Notes under the pieces: model-generated | Seen by the model: the letters and a program-made list of their open reading frames with translations, nothing else | Databases searched by the model: none | Told to the model about the DNA's origin: nothing | NCBI GenBank assembly: GCA_014534345.1 | Contig: JACVRR010000004.1 | Coordinates: forward strand, 1-47,359 | DNA length: 47,359 bases | Direction of reading: 5' to 3' | Source: Thermoleophilia bacterium | GTDB taxonomy: Bacteria > Actinomycetota > Thermoleophilia > Gaiellales > Gaiellaceae | Part shown: piece after piece, positions 23,088-31,886 of the stretch | Numbering within the stretch: position 1 is the first letter of the stretch | How the letters are laid out: every line of letters begins with the position of its first letter | Translations under genes and position numbers: made by a program

Positions 23088-23981
23088 TCAGCGTTCCCCA
23101 GCGCGCGGGCCGCCCCCGCGGACGAGCGCGTCGAGCTGCAGGCCGGCGAGGAAGACGACGACGGACAGGTAGACGTACGTGAGCACGAGGATGACCGCGG
23201 CAAGGCTGCCGTAGACGGAGGTGTACGTGCCGACGCGGAGCACGTACAGGCCGAACAGGAGCGAGGCGAGGAGCCAGGACGCGACGATCGCGAGCGCGAC
23301 TAGGCCCATCCAGGGCGCCGGCTGCCGCCGCGCCGGCGCGTAGCGGGCGAGCGCGGTGACCGCGACGAGCAGGAGCAGCGCCGCCGGCAGCCAGCGGGCG
23401 ACCGAGCCGAGCGCCTCGGGCAGCCCGGTGATCTTCAGGAGCCGGGGGCCGAGGTGGAAGAGCAGCAGCGCGAGCGTGACCGCCGTCGAGACGAGCGCCG
23501 CCAGCCCGAGCGAGATCGCCAGTCGCCGACCGAGTGCGCGGCCCTCCTCGACCCGGTAGACGCGGTTCAGCGCGCCCATCGTCGCGCGCACCGCGCCCGA
23601 GACCTGCCAGAGGGCGATCGCGGCACCGGCGGTCAGCCAGAACACCTGCCCGCTGCCGAGGATGCGCGTCGCGGCCCGGTCGAGCAGCGCGAACGCCTCG
23701 GCCGAGAGCCGCTCGCGGGCCAGCGGCGCCACCTGCTCCGACCAGATGTCGCCGAGCTGGAGGAAGCCGAGCAGGGCGAGCACCGCGAGCGCCGTCGGGA
23801 TGATCGCGTAGACGATCTGGTACGAGATCGCGCTCGCGTAGGTGAGCAGGTCGTTGTCCCGGATTGCCGCGACCAGCTCGCGCGCGACCGTCGCCGCTCC
23901 GCGGCGCGACACGTAGCGGGAAACGCGATGCCACTCCGCCCGCGGCGACTCCCACCCGTCGGGCTGCGCGCGCGCGGGCAC
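23088..23981 (-). CDS. YihY/BrkB-family membrane protein
   Basis: The 297-residue protein has the YihY/UPF0761 pattern: an amphipathic N-terminus, then DNDLLTYASAISYQIVYAII at the first helix (the conserved AxxxxxY face), a loop with LGSGQVFWLTAG, ALNRVYRVEEGR before helix 3, and a final pair of helices ending in VFLAGLQLDAL. About six membrane segments are predicted. The family was once called ribonuclease BN in error; it is now seen as a membrane transporter or envelope protein of uncertain function. GTG start at 23981. It is divergent from the L,D-transpeptidase gene across 159 bases. Confidence 0.88.
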   Translation of the reverse strand: MPARAQPDGWESPRAEWHRVSRYVSRRGAATVARELVAAIRDNDLLTYASAISYQIVYAIIPTALAVLALLGFLQLGDIWSEQVAPLARERLSAEAFALLDRAATRILGSGQVFWLTAGAAIALWQVSGAVRATMGALNRVYRVEEGRALGRRLAISLGLAALVSTAVTLALLLFHLGPRLLKITGLPEALGSVARWLPAALLLLVAVTALARYAPARRQPAPWMGLVALAIVASWLLASLLFGLYVLRVGTYTSVYGSLAAVILVLTYVYLSVVVFLAGLQLDALVRGGGPRAGER

Positions 23982-24140
23982 GCGTCGGTCGTCGCCCGGC
24001 GCGCGCGGGCGAAAACTCCACCCGCGCCCGCCGTCCGGCTTCGGGATCGGGTGCTACGCTGCGACTCCGGCGCGAGCGATCGTGACGGAACGACGCCCGA
24101 GGCGTCCGCGAACACGTAGTCCGTCGATCGCGAGGTTGCC

Positions 24141-25235
24141 ATGCCGGCCCCGAACAACCGACCCGCGCGCGCCGTCTTCGGCCGCATCCGCTCGCCGCTC
24201 GCCTTCCTCGCCGCCCTGCTCGCGCTCGCGAGCACGGCCGCGGCCGCCTCCGCGCCCGACCCGCGCGTGTCCGTCTACTTCACCCGCGGCGAGCAGCTCG
24301 CCGCCGTCCAGCGGCAGGCCGGCGAGCGCGCGCCTGTCGAGGCGGCGCTGCGCGCGCTGTTCGAGGGACCGACGGACGCCGAGCGGAGCCGCGGCTTCCG
24401 GACGAACATCCCGGCGGCCGCCGTGCTGAGGAGCGTCGTCGTTCGCGATCGGGTGGCGACCGTGGACGTCTCCCGGCGGTTCACGCTCGGCGGGCGGCCG
24501 TCGCTGCACGCCCGGTTGGCGCAGGTGGTGTTCACCGCGACGGCCGTCGACGGCGTCGAGCGCGTGCGGCTGGAGGTCGAGGGCGCCGTCCGGCGGCGGC
24601 TGGGCGGTCTCGAGCTCGGCGGCGCCGTCGGACGTGACGTCTTCGCCCCGGCGCCGGCGGGCGGTGCGCCGGCTCCGCCCCCGCCGCCGGCGTACTCGAC
24701 GCTCGTGCTGCAGGTCCAGGAGCGGCTCGTCGCGCTCCGCTACCTGCCGGCCGGCGGGGCGGACGGCCTGCTCGGCCAGCAGACACGACACGCGATCCTG
24801 GCGTTCCAGGGCTGGGAGCGCGTCCCCCGCGACGGCCGGGCGACCCGCGCGCTCCTCGGCCGCCTGCAGCGCGCAGCACCGCCGCGGCCGCGCGCCGGTT
24901 CGGCGCGCCGGATCGAGGTCAGCATCGCCCGGCAGGTCGCCCTGCTCGTGCAGGGGCCGGCGGTCGTACGCGCGATCCACGTCTCCACGGGCGCCCGCGG
25001 CTTCGAGACGCCGCGCGGGACGTACCGCGTCTACCGCAAGGAGCTGCGGTCGTGGTCGTACCCGTACCGCGTTTGGCTGCCCTACGCGAGCTACTTCGTC
25101 CGCGGCGTCGCGTTCCACGAGTCGCCGGACGTGCCGACCTACCCGGCCTCGCACGGCTGCGTCCGCGTCCCGATCGTCGAGGCGCCGTTCGTCTACCGCT
25201 TCGCGACGATGGGGACGCGGGTCGTCGTCTGGTAG
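24141..25235 (+). CDS. GerMN-PG_binding-YkuD L,D-transpeptidase-like fusion
   Basis: The 364-residue exported protein has four parts. A signal peptide (LAFLAALLALASTAAAASA) is followed by a GerMN-type domain (about 42-165; VSVYFTRGEQLAAVQR, LRALFEGPT, ATVDVSRRF). Next comes a Pro-rich linker and a PG_binding_1 domain (about 190-240; VQERLVALRYLPAGGADGLL, then THAILAFQGWERV-like residues). The C-terminal YkuD domain (about 255-364) has SHGCVRVP containing catalytic Cys340 and its paired His338, so the enzyme should be an active L,D-transpeptidase that makes 3-3 cross-links in peptidoglycan or attaches proteins to it. GerMN is best known from spore germination and sporulation proteins, so its presence here is notable. 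The ATG has GAGG upstream. Confidence 0.88.
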   Translation: MPAPNNRPARAVFGRIRSPLAFLAALLALASTAAAASAPDPRVSVYFTRGEQLAAVQRQAGERAPVEAALRALFEGPTDAERSRGFRTNIPAAAVLRSVVVRDRVATVDVSRRFTLGGRPSLHARLAQVVFTATAVDGVERVRLEVEGAVRRRLGGLELGGAVGRDVFAPAPAGGAPAPPPPPAYSTLVLQVQERLVALRYLPAGGADGLLGQQTRHAILAFQGWERVPRDGRATRALLGRLQRAAPPRPRAGSARRIEVSIARQVALLVQGPAVVRAIHVSTGARGFETPRGTYRVYRKELRSWSYPYRVWLPYASYFVRGVAFHESPDVPTYPASHGCVRVPIVEAPFVYRFATMGTRVVVW

Positions 25236-25268
25236 CGGCGGGCGGCCGGCCGGCGGGGCCCGCCCGCG

Positions 25269-25577
25269 TCAGTGGCCGCCGGCGTGGCGGGCGACCAGGT
25301 CGGCGTACTCGGGGTTCCGCGCGACGAATGACGCGACGAACGAGCAACGCGGGACGACCGTCAGCCCGCGCGCGCGGACGTCGTCGAGCGCCCCGGCGAC
25401 CAGCCGCGAGCCGAGGCCGTGGCCGCGGCTGGCGGGCTCGATCTCGGCGTGGACGAGCAGGAGCGCGCCCGGCTCGGTCCGGTAGTCGAGCGAGCCGACC
25501 ACGCGCTCGCCGAGGCGGAGCTCGTACCGCTCCCGCGCCGGGTTGTCCCCGACCTCGAGCACCACGGGGTCGCCCAC
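25269..25577 (-). CDS. Small GNAT-family acetyltransferase (YjdJ type)
   Basis: This is a minimal GNAT protein of 102 residues. It has the N-terminal strand pair (YELRLGERVVGSLDYR), LLLVHAEIEPASRGHGLGSR with the RGxGxG/A-type acetyl-CoA pyrophosphate loop, then LVAGALDDVRARGLTVVPRC and FVARNPEYADLV. This YjdJ-like short form is common as a stand-alone protein with unknown substrate. A weak -10-like TAGTGG lies 6 bases before its GTG. It converges with the transpeptidase gene (33 bases between stops) and is divergent from the phosphoglucomutase gene. Confidence 0.87.
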   Translation of the reverse strand: MGDPVVLEVGDNPARERYELRLGERVVGSLDYRTEPGALLLVHAEIEPASRGHGLGSRLVAGALDDVRARGLTVVPRCSFVASFVARNPEYADLVARHAGGH

Positions 25578-25676
25578 GGCCGTCCACTACCCGCTCCCGC
25601 GCCGCGGTACGCGCGCGGCCGGTCGACGCGACGCCGCCCGGCGTAGCGAGGCCGCGTCGCGGGTAGCGGAACGGTC

Positions 25677-26429
25677 GTGGCGCCCGTCCCTACCCTCCCC
25701 GACCACATCACGGCCTGCCTGTTCGACCTCGACGGCGTGCTCACCGCGACGGCGCGGGTGCACGCGGCCGCCTGGAAGGAGATGTTCGACGCGTACCTGC
25801 GCGAGCGGTCGCAGCGGACGGACGAGCCCTTCCGCCCGTTCGAGCTCCCCGGCGACTACGCCGCGCACGTCGACGGGAAGCTGCGCCAGGACGGCGTCCG
25901 CTCGTTCCTCGCCTCGCGGGGGATCGTCCTCCCCGACGGCTCGCCCGACGACCCGCCGGCCGCCGAGACCGTGCACGGGCTGGGCAACCGCAAGAACGAG
26001 CTCGTGCTCGAGCTGATCGAGCGCGACGGGGTGGAGGTGTACGCGGGGTCGGTCCGCTTCGTCGAGGCGGCGCGCGACGCGGGGCTGCGCCGCGCGGTCG
26101 TCTCCGCGAGCCGGAACACGCGCGCGGTGCTCGCCGCCGCCGGGATCGAGGAGCTGTTCGAGGCGCGCGTGGACGGCGTCGTCGCGGGCGAGCGCGGCCT
26201 GCGCGGCAAGCCGGCGCCCGACACGTTCCTCGCCGCCGCCGAGGAGCTCGGGGTGGAGCCCGCCCGCGCCGCCGTCTTCGAGGACGCGCTCGCCGGCGTC
26301 GAGGCCGGCCGCGCAGCGCCGTTCGGCTGGGTCGTGGGGGTCGACCGCGCCGGCCACGGCGATGCGCTTCGCGCCCGCGGCGCGGACGTCGTGGTCGCCG
26401 ACCTCTCCGAGCTCCTGCACGAGCGGTGA
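25677..26429 (+). CDS. pgmB: Beta-phosphoglucomutase-like HAD hydrolase
   Basis: The 250-residue HAD-fold enzyme has [12 protein letters not shown] (nucleophile Asp17 and acid/base Asp19), a helical cap, [16 protein letters not shown] (motif II Ser/Thr), [16 protein letters not shown] (motif III Lys) and [12 protein letters not shown] (motif IV acidic pair). The HxxW-type cap and FDLDGV opening fit beta-phosphoglucomutase, which turns beta-glucose-1-phosphate into glucose-6-phosphate. It overlaps the GH65 phosphorylase by 4 bases. That enzyme would release beta-glucose-1-phosphate, and this pairing is well known in bacteria. GTG start at 25677, with TAGCGG 7 bases upstream as a weak -10. Confidence 0.9.
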   Translation: MAPVPTLPDHITACLFDLDGVLTATARVHAAAWKEMFDAYLRERSQRTDEPFRPFELPGDYAAHVDGKLRQDGVRSFLASRGIVLPDGSPDDPPAAETVHGLGNRKNELVLELIERDGVEVYAGSVRFVEAARDAGLRRAVVSASRNTRAVLAAAGIEELFEARVDGVVAGERGLRGKPAPDTFLAAAEELGVEPARAAVFEDALAGVEAGRAAPFGWVVGVDRAGHGDALRARGADVVVADLSELLHER

Positions 26430-28783
26430 TCGACCCGGGCACCCTCTCGGTCGAGCCGTGGGCGGTCGCCGAGCGCGACCTGCGGCTCGATCTGCTCGCG
26501 GAGACGGAGACGCTGTTCGCGCTCTCGAACGGCCATCTCGGGCTGCGCGGGAACCTGGACGAGGGCGAGCCGCACGGCATCCCGGGCACCTACCTGAACG
26601 GGTTCTTCGAGAGCGTGCCGCTGCCGTATGCCGAGGGCGGCTACGGCTACCCCGAGGAGGGGCAGACGCTGATCGACGTCACGAACGGCAAGCTCATCCG
26701 CCTGCTGGTCGACGACGCCGCCTTCGACGTCGCCTACGGGAAGCTCGGCCGCCACGAGCGCGTGCTCGACCTGCGCGACGGCGTCCTGCGCCGCGAGGTC
26801 GAGTGGACGACGCCGCCCGGGAAGACCGTCCGCATCCGCTCGACCCGGCTCGTCTCGTTCGTCCACCGCGCGATCGCGGCCGTCCGGTACGAGGTCGAGC
26901 CGGTCGGCGTGCCCGCGCGGGTCGTCGTCCAGTCTTCGCTCGTCGCGAACGAGCCCGTGCCCCGCCGCACCGACGATCCGCGCGAGGCGGCCGCGCTCCG
27001 CTCGCCGCTGGTTCCCGAGTACCACACCCACCGCGGGCTCGAGGTCGGGCTCGGGCACCGGGCTCGCGCGAGCGGTCTGCGGATCGCGGCCGCGCTCGAC
27101 CACATGGTCGAGGGGCCCGACCGCACCGTCACCGCCGCCGAGAGCGAACACGATCTCGCCCGCGTCACGGTCAGCACGGAGCTGCAGCCCGGGCAGACGC
27201 TGCGGCTCGTCAAGCTGCTCGGGTACGGCTGGTCGAGCCGGCGCTCGCTGCCGGCCCTGCGCGACCAGGTCGACGCGGCGCTCGCCGCCGCCAGGCGCGA
27301 CGGCTGGGAGGGGCTCTGCGCGGGGCAGCGCGCCTACCTCGACGACGTGTGGGAGCGGGCGGACGTCGAGCTGGACGGCGACCCTGAGCTGCAGCAGGCG
27401 GTCCGGTTCGCCCTCTTCCAGGTCGTCCAGGCGGCCGCCCGCGCCGAGGGGACGGCCATCCCCGCGAAGGGGCTGACCGGCCGCGGCTACGACGGGCACG
27501 CCTTCTGGGACACCGAGCAGTACACGCTGCGCGCGCTCTCGTACATCGCGCCCGACGCCGCCCGCGACGCGCTGCTGTGGCGGCACGCGACCCTGCCGAA
27601 GGCGTGCGCGCGGGCGCGCGAGCTGCGGCTCGCCGGCGCGGCCTTCCCGTGGCGGACGATCCGCGGCGAGGAGTGCTCCGGCTACTGGCCCGCCGGGACG
27701 GCGGCCTTCCACGTCAACGCCGGCGTCGCCGACGCCGTTCGCCGCTACGTCCTCGCGAGCGACGACCGGCAGTTCGAGCAGGGGCCCGGCGTCGAGCTCC
27801 TGGTCGAGACGGCACGGCTGTGGTGCTCGCTGGGGCACCATGACGCCGCGGGCAGCTTCCGCGTCGACGGCGTCACGGGGCCGGACGAGTACTCGGCCCT
27901 CGCCGACAACAACGTCTTCACCAACCTGATGGCGGCCCGGAACCTGGTCGCGGCCGCCGACGCGGCCGAGCGGCACCCGGACCGCGCGGCGGAGCTCGGC
28001 GTCGACGAGGAGGAGCGGCGCGCCTGGCGGACGGCCGCCGGCGCGATCGCGATCCCCTTCGACGGCGAGCTCGGCGTGACCCAGCAGGCGGAGGGCTTCA
28101 CGCGCTACCGCGCGTGGGACTTCGAGGCCGAGCCGCCGCGCGACCAGCCGCTGATGCTCCGCTACCCGTACTACCTCCTCTACTCCAGCCAGGTGGTCAA
28201 GCAGGCGGATCTCGTGTTCGCGCTCTACGCCTGCGGCGACCGGTTCGACGCCGAGCAGAAGCGGCGCGACTTCGAGTACTACGAGCCGCTCACGGTGCGC
28301 GACTCCTCGCTGTCCGCCTCGGTCCAGGCGGTCGTCGCGGCGGAGGTCGGTCACCTGGAGCTCGCGTACGCGTACTTCCGCGAGACCGCGCTGGTCGACC
28401 TGCGCGACCTCTCGGGCAACGCCGAGGACGGCGTCCACCTCGCGGCGCACGCGGGCGCCTGGCTGGTGGCGGTGGCCGGGTTCGGCGGGCTGCGCGACCA
28501 CGACGGGACGCTCGCGTTCGCCCCGCAGCTCCCGCCCACACTGGGGCGGCTCGCCTTCCGCCTCGCGTACCGGGGCCGGCGCGTTCGCGTGGAGATCGAG
28601 GGCGACCGCGCCGCGTACGAGCTGCTCGCCGGCGAGCCGCTCGAGCTGCTGCACCGCGGCGAGCGGTTCACGCTCGCGGCCGGCGCGCCGCACGAGTTCG
28701 CCTGCCCGTCACCGCCGCCGCTCGAGCCGGTCGCGCCGCCGCGCGGGCGCCCGGCCGAGCGCCAGCACGCCGGCCTCGACTAG
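26426..28783 (+). CDS. Glycoside hydrolase family 65 disaccharide phosphorylase
   Basis: This 785-residue GH65 enzyme (maltose, trehalose or kojibiose phosphorylase type) has an N-terminal beta-sandwich ([20 protein letters not shown]), a helical linker, an (alpha/alpha)6 barrel and a C-terminal beta domain. In the barrel, [12 protein letters not shown] lines the sugar site and [18 protein letters not shown] holds the catalytic acid Glu488; the phosphate site is near the [16 protein letters not shown] stretch. It splits an alpha-linked disaccharide with phosphate, giving glucose and beta-glucose-1-phosphate for the overlapping phosphoglucomutase. No signal peptide, so it acts in the cytoplasm, probably on stored or osmoprotective trehalose. 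The exact disaccharide cannot be told from motifs. Confidence 0.9.
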   Translation: MIDPGTLSVEPWAVAERDLRLDLLAETETLFALSNGHLGLRGNLDEGEPHGIPGTYLNGFFESVPLPYAEGGYGYPEEGQTLIDVTNGKLIRLLVDDAAFDVAYGKLGRHERVLDLRDGVLRREVEWTTPPGKTVRIRSTRLVSFVHRAIAAVRYEVEPVGVPARVVVQSSLVANEPVPRRTDDPREAAALRSPLVPEYHTHRGLEVGLGHRARASGLRIAAALDHMVEGPDRTVTAAESEHDLARVTVSTELQPGQTLRLVKLLGYGWSSRRSLPALRDQVDAALAAARRDGWEGLCAGQRAYLDDVWERADVELDGDPELQQAVRFALFQVVQAAARAEGTAIPAKGLTGRGYDGHAFWDTEQYTLRALSYIAPDAARDALLWRHATLPKACARARELRLAGAAFPWRTIRGEECSGYWPAGTAAFHVNAGVADAVRRYVLASDDRQFEQGPGVELLVETARLWCSLGHHDAAGSFRVDGVTGPDEYSALADNNVFTNLMAARNLVAAADAAERHPDRAAELGVDEEERRAWRTAAGAIAIPFDGELGVTQQAEGFTRYRAWDFEAEPPRDQPLMLRYPYYLLYSSQVVKQADLVFALYACGDRFDAEQKRRDFEYYEPLTVRDSSLSASVQAVVAAEVGHLELAYAYFRETALVDLRDLSGNAEDGVHLAAHAGAWLVAVAGFGGLRDHDGTLAFAPQLPPTLGRLAFRLAYRGRRVRVEIEGDRAAYELLAGEPLELLHRGERFTLAAGAPHEFACPSPPPLEPVAPPRGRPAERQHAGLD

Positions 28784-28843
28784 GCGGCGATGCGACGGCC
28801 GCCGGCCGCTCGACCGGCCGGCCGCTCTGACAAGATCCAGCGG

Positions 28844-28957
28844 ATGCCGGTGCCGGCCGCCCCCGCCGTCCGTCTCGCGACGACCGCGGGCGTCGAGCTG
28901 CGAGCGCACGCGCGGGCGCCCGCCCGCGGCGTCGTGACGGGCGAGGCCCGGCCGTAA
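28844..28957 (+). CDS. Very short reading frame, possible truncated gene start
   Basis: This is an ATG-to-TAA frame of 37 codons, with CAAGAT 7 bases before the ATG as a -10-like element. The peptide (VRLATTAGVELRAHARAPAR is its core) resembles the opening strands of an alpha/beta hydrolase, but the frame stops before any catalytic motif. It could be the broken 5' end of a hydrolase gene or a small expressed peptide. The rest of the 28784-29063 gap holds only GC-rich inverted repeats, including GCCGGCC at 28801 facing GGCCGGC ending at 28822, which may help terminate the GH65 transcript. Confidence 0.3.
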   Translation: MPVPAAPAVRLATTAGVELRAHARAPARGVVTGEARP

Positions 28958-29063
28958 CGAGAGGGCGTCCGCAGCGCGGACGCGGGTGGTCGTCGACGAG
29001 CGCTGACCCCACCCGCAGCTCGGCCGTGCCCGCCGGCTGCGCACGACGGGCGGTCACCCCGGC

Positions 29064-30959
29064 GTGACGACGACGACCGACGCGCCGGCCGGCCGGACCG
29101 CCTGGGCGCGGAACGTCGCCGTCCCGCTCCGGGCGTTCCTCCACACCGAGACGAGCGGCGGTCTCGTGCTGCTCGCCGCGGCGCTCGCGGCTCTCGCGTG
29201 GGTCAACTCGCCGTGGGGGTCCAGCTACGAGGCGCTGTGGTCGACCGAGCTCGTCCTCCGGCTGGGCGACTGGTCGGTCGGCGGCGATCTCCACTTCTGG
29301 ATCAACGACGGCCTGATGGCGATCTTCTTCTTCGTCGTCGGCCTCGAGGTTCGGCGGGAGTTCGACATGGGCGAGCTGCGCGACCGGCGCCGCGCGGCGG
29401 TGCCGCTCGTCGCCGCCGTCGGCGGCATGGCTGTGCCGATCGCGATCTACCTGCTGGCCACCGGCGGCACGGGGGCGGTCGGCGGATGGGGCATCGTCAT
29501 GCCCACCGACACCGCGTTCGCGCTCGGCGTCCTGGCGGTCGCCGGGCGGCGGGCGCCGCAGCGGCTGCGCGCGTTCATCCTCACCGTCGTGATCGCCGAC
29601 GACGTCGGCGTCCTGCTGGTGATCGCATTCGCGTACACCGGCGACCTCTCGCTGCCCGCGCTGGCGGCCGCGGCAGCGCTGTACGCGTCGCTCGCTGCCT
29701 GCCGGCGCCTGGGGATCGGCGGGCCGCCGCTCTACACGCTGCTAGCGGTCGGCGTCTGGCTGGCGACGGCGAAGTCGGGCGTGCACGCGACGATCGCCGG
29801 AGTGGTCATGGGGCTGTCGATCACCGCGCGCCCGCCTGAGCGGGAGGAGCTCGAGGAGGTGACCGCGGTCACTCGGCTGCTCCGCGAGCAGCCGACCGCG
29901 AAGGTCGCCCGCGCCGCCCGCCGCCGCCTGCTGGGCGCCGTCTCGCCGAACGAGCGCCTGCAGTACGGGCTGCACCCGTGGTCGAGCTTCGTGATCGTCC
30001 CGCTGTTCGCGCTCGCGAGCGCGGGTGTGCACCTCGAGGGCGAGCTGCTCGCGCGCGCGGCGCGCTCGCCGGTGACGCTCGGGATCCTCCTCGGCCTCGT
30101 GCTGGGGAAGTTCCTCGGCATCTCGCTCGCTACCCTGGTCGCGGCCCACCCGCGGCTGTTCCGGCTGCCGCTGACGGTCGAGCTGCCGCCGGTCTTCGGC
30201 GGGGCGGCCGTCGCGGGGATCGGCTTCACGCTCTCGCTGCTGATCGCCGGGCTCGCCTTCGACGGCCCGACGCTCGAGGAGGCGAAGGTCGGGATCCTGG
30301 GCGCGTCGATCGGCGCGGCGCTGCTCGCGTTCGCGGTCTTCCGGGTGCTCGCCCGCATCCCCGAGTCGGCCCTGCGTCGCAGCGGGCTCGTCGCGGCCCC
30401 TCCGCTGACCGACCTCGCGCTGCCGGTCGATCCGGCGCGCGACCACGTCCGCGGCGGCGCCGACGCGCCGGTTACGCTGCTCGAGTACGGCGACTACCAG
30501 TGCTCGTTCTGCGGGCAAGCAGAGATGGCGATCGGGCTCCTCCTGCGCGAGCACGGGAGCGAGGTGCGCTACGCCTGGCGCCACCTGCCGCTGACCGACG
30601 TCCACCCGAACGCCCAGCTCGCGGCGGAGGCGGCCGAGGCGGCAAGTGCCCAGGGGAGGTTCTGGGAGATGCACGACCGCCTCCTCGCCCACCAGGATGC
30701 GCTGCTGCTTCCCCACCTGCGCCGGTACGCGCGCGAGATCGGCCTCGACGAGGAGCGGTTCTGGGACGAGCTCCGCGGTCGGGCGCATGCGCCGCGCGTG
30801 GCCGAGGACGTGGACAGCGCGGACGCGAGCGGGGTCACCGGGACGCCCAGCTTCTTCGTCAACGGACGCCGCCACGAGGGCGCGTACGACGCGGACACGC
30901 TGGCGCGCCTCGTCCGCGAGGCCGACGCGGCCGGGCGGGGCGCTGCCGTGCCGCGGTGA
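29064..30959 (+). CDS. nhaA: Na+/H+ antiporter NhaA fused to DsbA-like thioredoxin domain
   Basis: In this 631-residue protein, residues about 20-440 form the NhaA antiporter. MPTDTAFALG (Asp149) and VVIADDVGVLL (Asp179-Asp180) are the counterparts of E. coli Asp133 and the ion-binding Asp163-Asp164, and LGKFLGISLA carries the helix-10 Lys. Residues about 455-625 form a DsbA-like thioredoxin domain with the C480-SF-C483 redox pair in YGDYQCSFCGQAE and a cis-Pro loop in VTGTPSFFVNGR. NhaA exports sodium in exchange for protons. The same fusion is known from other actinobacteria, but what the redox domain does is unclear. GTG start with no clear promoter box. No other antiporter subunit is nearby. 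Confidence 0.93.
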   Translation: MTTTTDAPAGRTAWARNVAVPLRAFLHTETSGGLVLLAAALAALAWVNSPWGSSYEALWSTELVLRLGDWSVGGDLHFWINDGLMAIFFFVVGLEVRREFDMGELRDRRRAAVPLVAAVGGMAVPIAIYLLATGGTGAVGGWGIVMPTDTAFALGVLAVAGRRAPQRLRAFILTVVIADDVGVLLVIAFAYTGDLSLPALAAAAALYASLAACRRLGIGGPPLYTLLAVGVWLATAKSGVHATIAGVVMGLSITARPPEREELEEVTAVTRLLREQPTAKVARAARRRLLGAVSPNERLQYGLHPWSSFVIVPLFALASAGVHLEGELLARAARSPVTLGILLGLVLGKFLGISLATLVAAHPRLFRLPLTVELPPVFGGAAVAGIGFTLSLLIAGLAFDGPTLEEAKVGILGASIGAALLAFAVFRVLARIPESALRRSGLVAAPPLTDLALPVDPARDHVRGGADAPVTLLEYGDYQCSFCGQAEMAIGLLLREHGSEVRYAWRHLPLTDVHPNAQLAAEAAEAASAQGRFWEMHDRLLAHQDALLLPHLRRYAREIGLDEERFWDELRGRAHAPRVAEDVDSADASGVTGTPSFFVNGRRHEGAYDADTLARLVREADAAGRGAAVPR

Positions 30960-31165
30960 GCCGCGCGCCCTCGCTCCGCAACGGGCCGCCCCGTCCTGCC
31001 CTCGCCGGTTTCGTACCGCTCTGCCGAGTGGAAGCGCCTCGACGGTCGCGCGCGGTCGGTGGAGCGCGAGCCGCCGGCGTGCGACGCACTACGGCCTGGC
31101 GCCGCCTGCCGCGCGCGGCTCGGCGCGCGTTCCACTCCACGCCGATCGCATCGCGGGACGGAGCC

Positions 31166-31185
31166 TCGTGCGCCTCGGCGCACGA
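31166..31185 (-). terminator. GC-rich hairpin downstream of the 31206 gene
   Basis: TCGTGCGC pairs with GCGCACGA around a CTCG tetraloop, about 20 bases beyond the stop of the minus-strand response regulator. Location and shape suit a terminator. There is no T-tract, so support is moderate. The rest of 30960-31205 shows no gene. Confidence 0.4.
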
Positions 31186-31205
31186 CGTGCCGCATTCGCG
31201 AAGCC

Positions 31206-31886
31206 CTAGGAGTACGCGTCGCTCGCGCGCCGGTCGCCCGGCTGGACGAGGCCGGTCTCGTAGGCGAGCACGACAGCCTGCACCCGGTTCCGGAGGTCGA
31301 GCTTGGTGAGGATGTGCGTCAGGTGCGTCTTGACCGTCGCCTCGGAGACGACGAGCTGCGACGCGATCTCGGCATTCGACAGCCCGCGCGCAACGAGCGC
31401 GAGCACGGTCAGCTCGCGCTCCGTCAGCCCGGCGAGCTCAGGGGGCTTCGCCGTGCCGGGCGGGGGGCGCCGGACGAACTGCTCCACCAGCCGGCGCGTG
31501 ATCGCGGGCGCCAGCAGCGCGTCGCCCGCGGCGACGACGCGGACGGCCTCGGCCAGCTGCTCGGGGCGCACGTCCTTGAGCAGGAACCCGCTCGCGCCCG
31601 CCTTCATCGCCTCGTAGACGTACTCGTCGGCGTCGAACGTCGTCAGCATCAGGACGCGGGGTCCGCCGCTGTCCGCGAGCAGCCGCCGGGTGGCTTCCAG
31701 GCCGTCCAGGTCGGGCATCCGGATGTCCATCAGCACGACGTCGGGCTGCGACTCGTGAGCCCGCGCAAGCGCCTCCCGGCCGTCGCCCGCCTCGGCCACG
31801 ACGGCGATGTCGGGCTGCGAGTCGAGGATCAGGCGGAACCCGCCGCGGACGAGCGCCTGGTCGTCCGCGATCAGGACGCGGATCAC
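31206..31886 (-). CDS. NarL/LuxR-type response regulator
   Basis: This is a 226-residue two-domain regulator. The receiver has VLIADDQALVRGGFRLIL, the phospho-site Asp in VVLMDIRMPDLDG, LMLTTFDADEYVYEAMKAGA and FLLKDVRPEQ. A linker leads to a LuxR helix-turn-helix (LTERELTVLALVARGLSNAE, then VSEATVKTHLTHILTKL). It is a typical DesR/LiaR-like transcription factor that dimerises on DNA when phosphorylated. The GTG start overlaps the kinase stop by 4 bases, which defines the pair. Targets are unknown. The usual membrane or lipid-exporter target of DesK/DesR pairs could be the divergent ABC operon at 33233; this is inference from proximity. Confidence 0.93.
   Translation of the reverse strand: MIRVLIADDQALVRGGFRLILDSQPDIAVVAEAGDGREALARAHESQPDVVLMDIRMPDLDGLEATRRLLADSGGPRVLMLTTFDADEYVYEAMKAGASGFLLKDVRPEQLAEAVRVVAAGDALLAPAITRRLVEQFVRRPPPGTAKPPELAGLTERELTVLALVARGLSNAEIASQLVVSEATVKTHLTHILTKLDLRNRVQAVVLAYETGLVQPGDRRASDAYS

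Noticed and set aside
25856-28693. Very long minus-strand open frame opposite the GH65 gene
   Set aside because: Its codon use and Arg/Asp/Gly-rich sequence are those of an antisense shadow in GC-rich DNA; GH65 motifs are clear on the plus strand.
28801-28822. Strong terminator after the GH65 gene
   Set aside because: The 7-base stem with an 8-base loop is modest, and similar GGCC-rich inverted repeats arise easily at this base composition.
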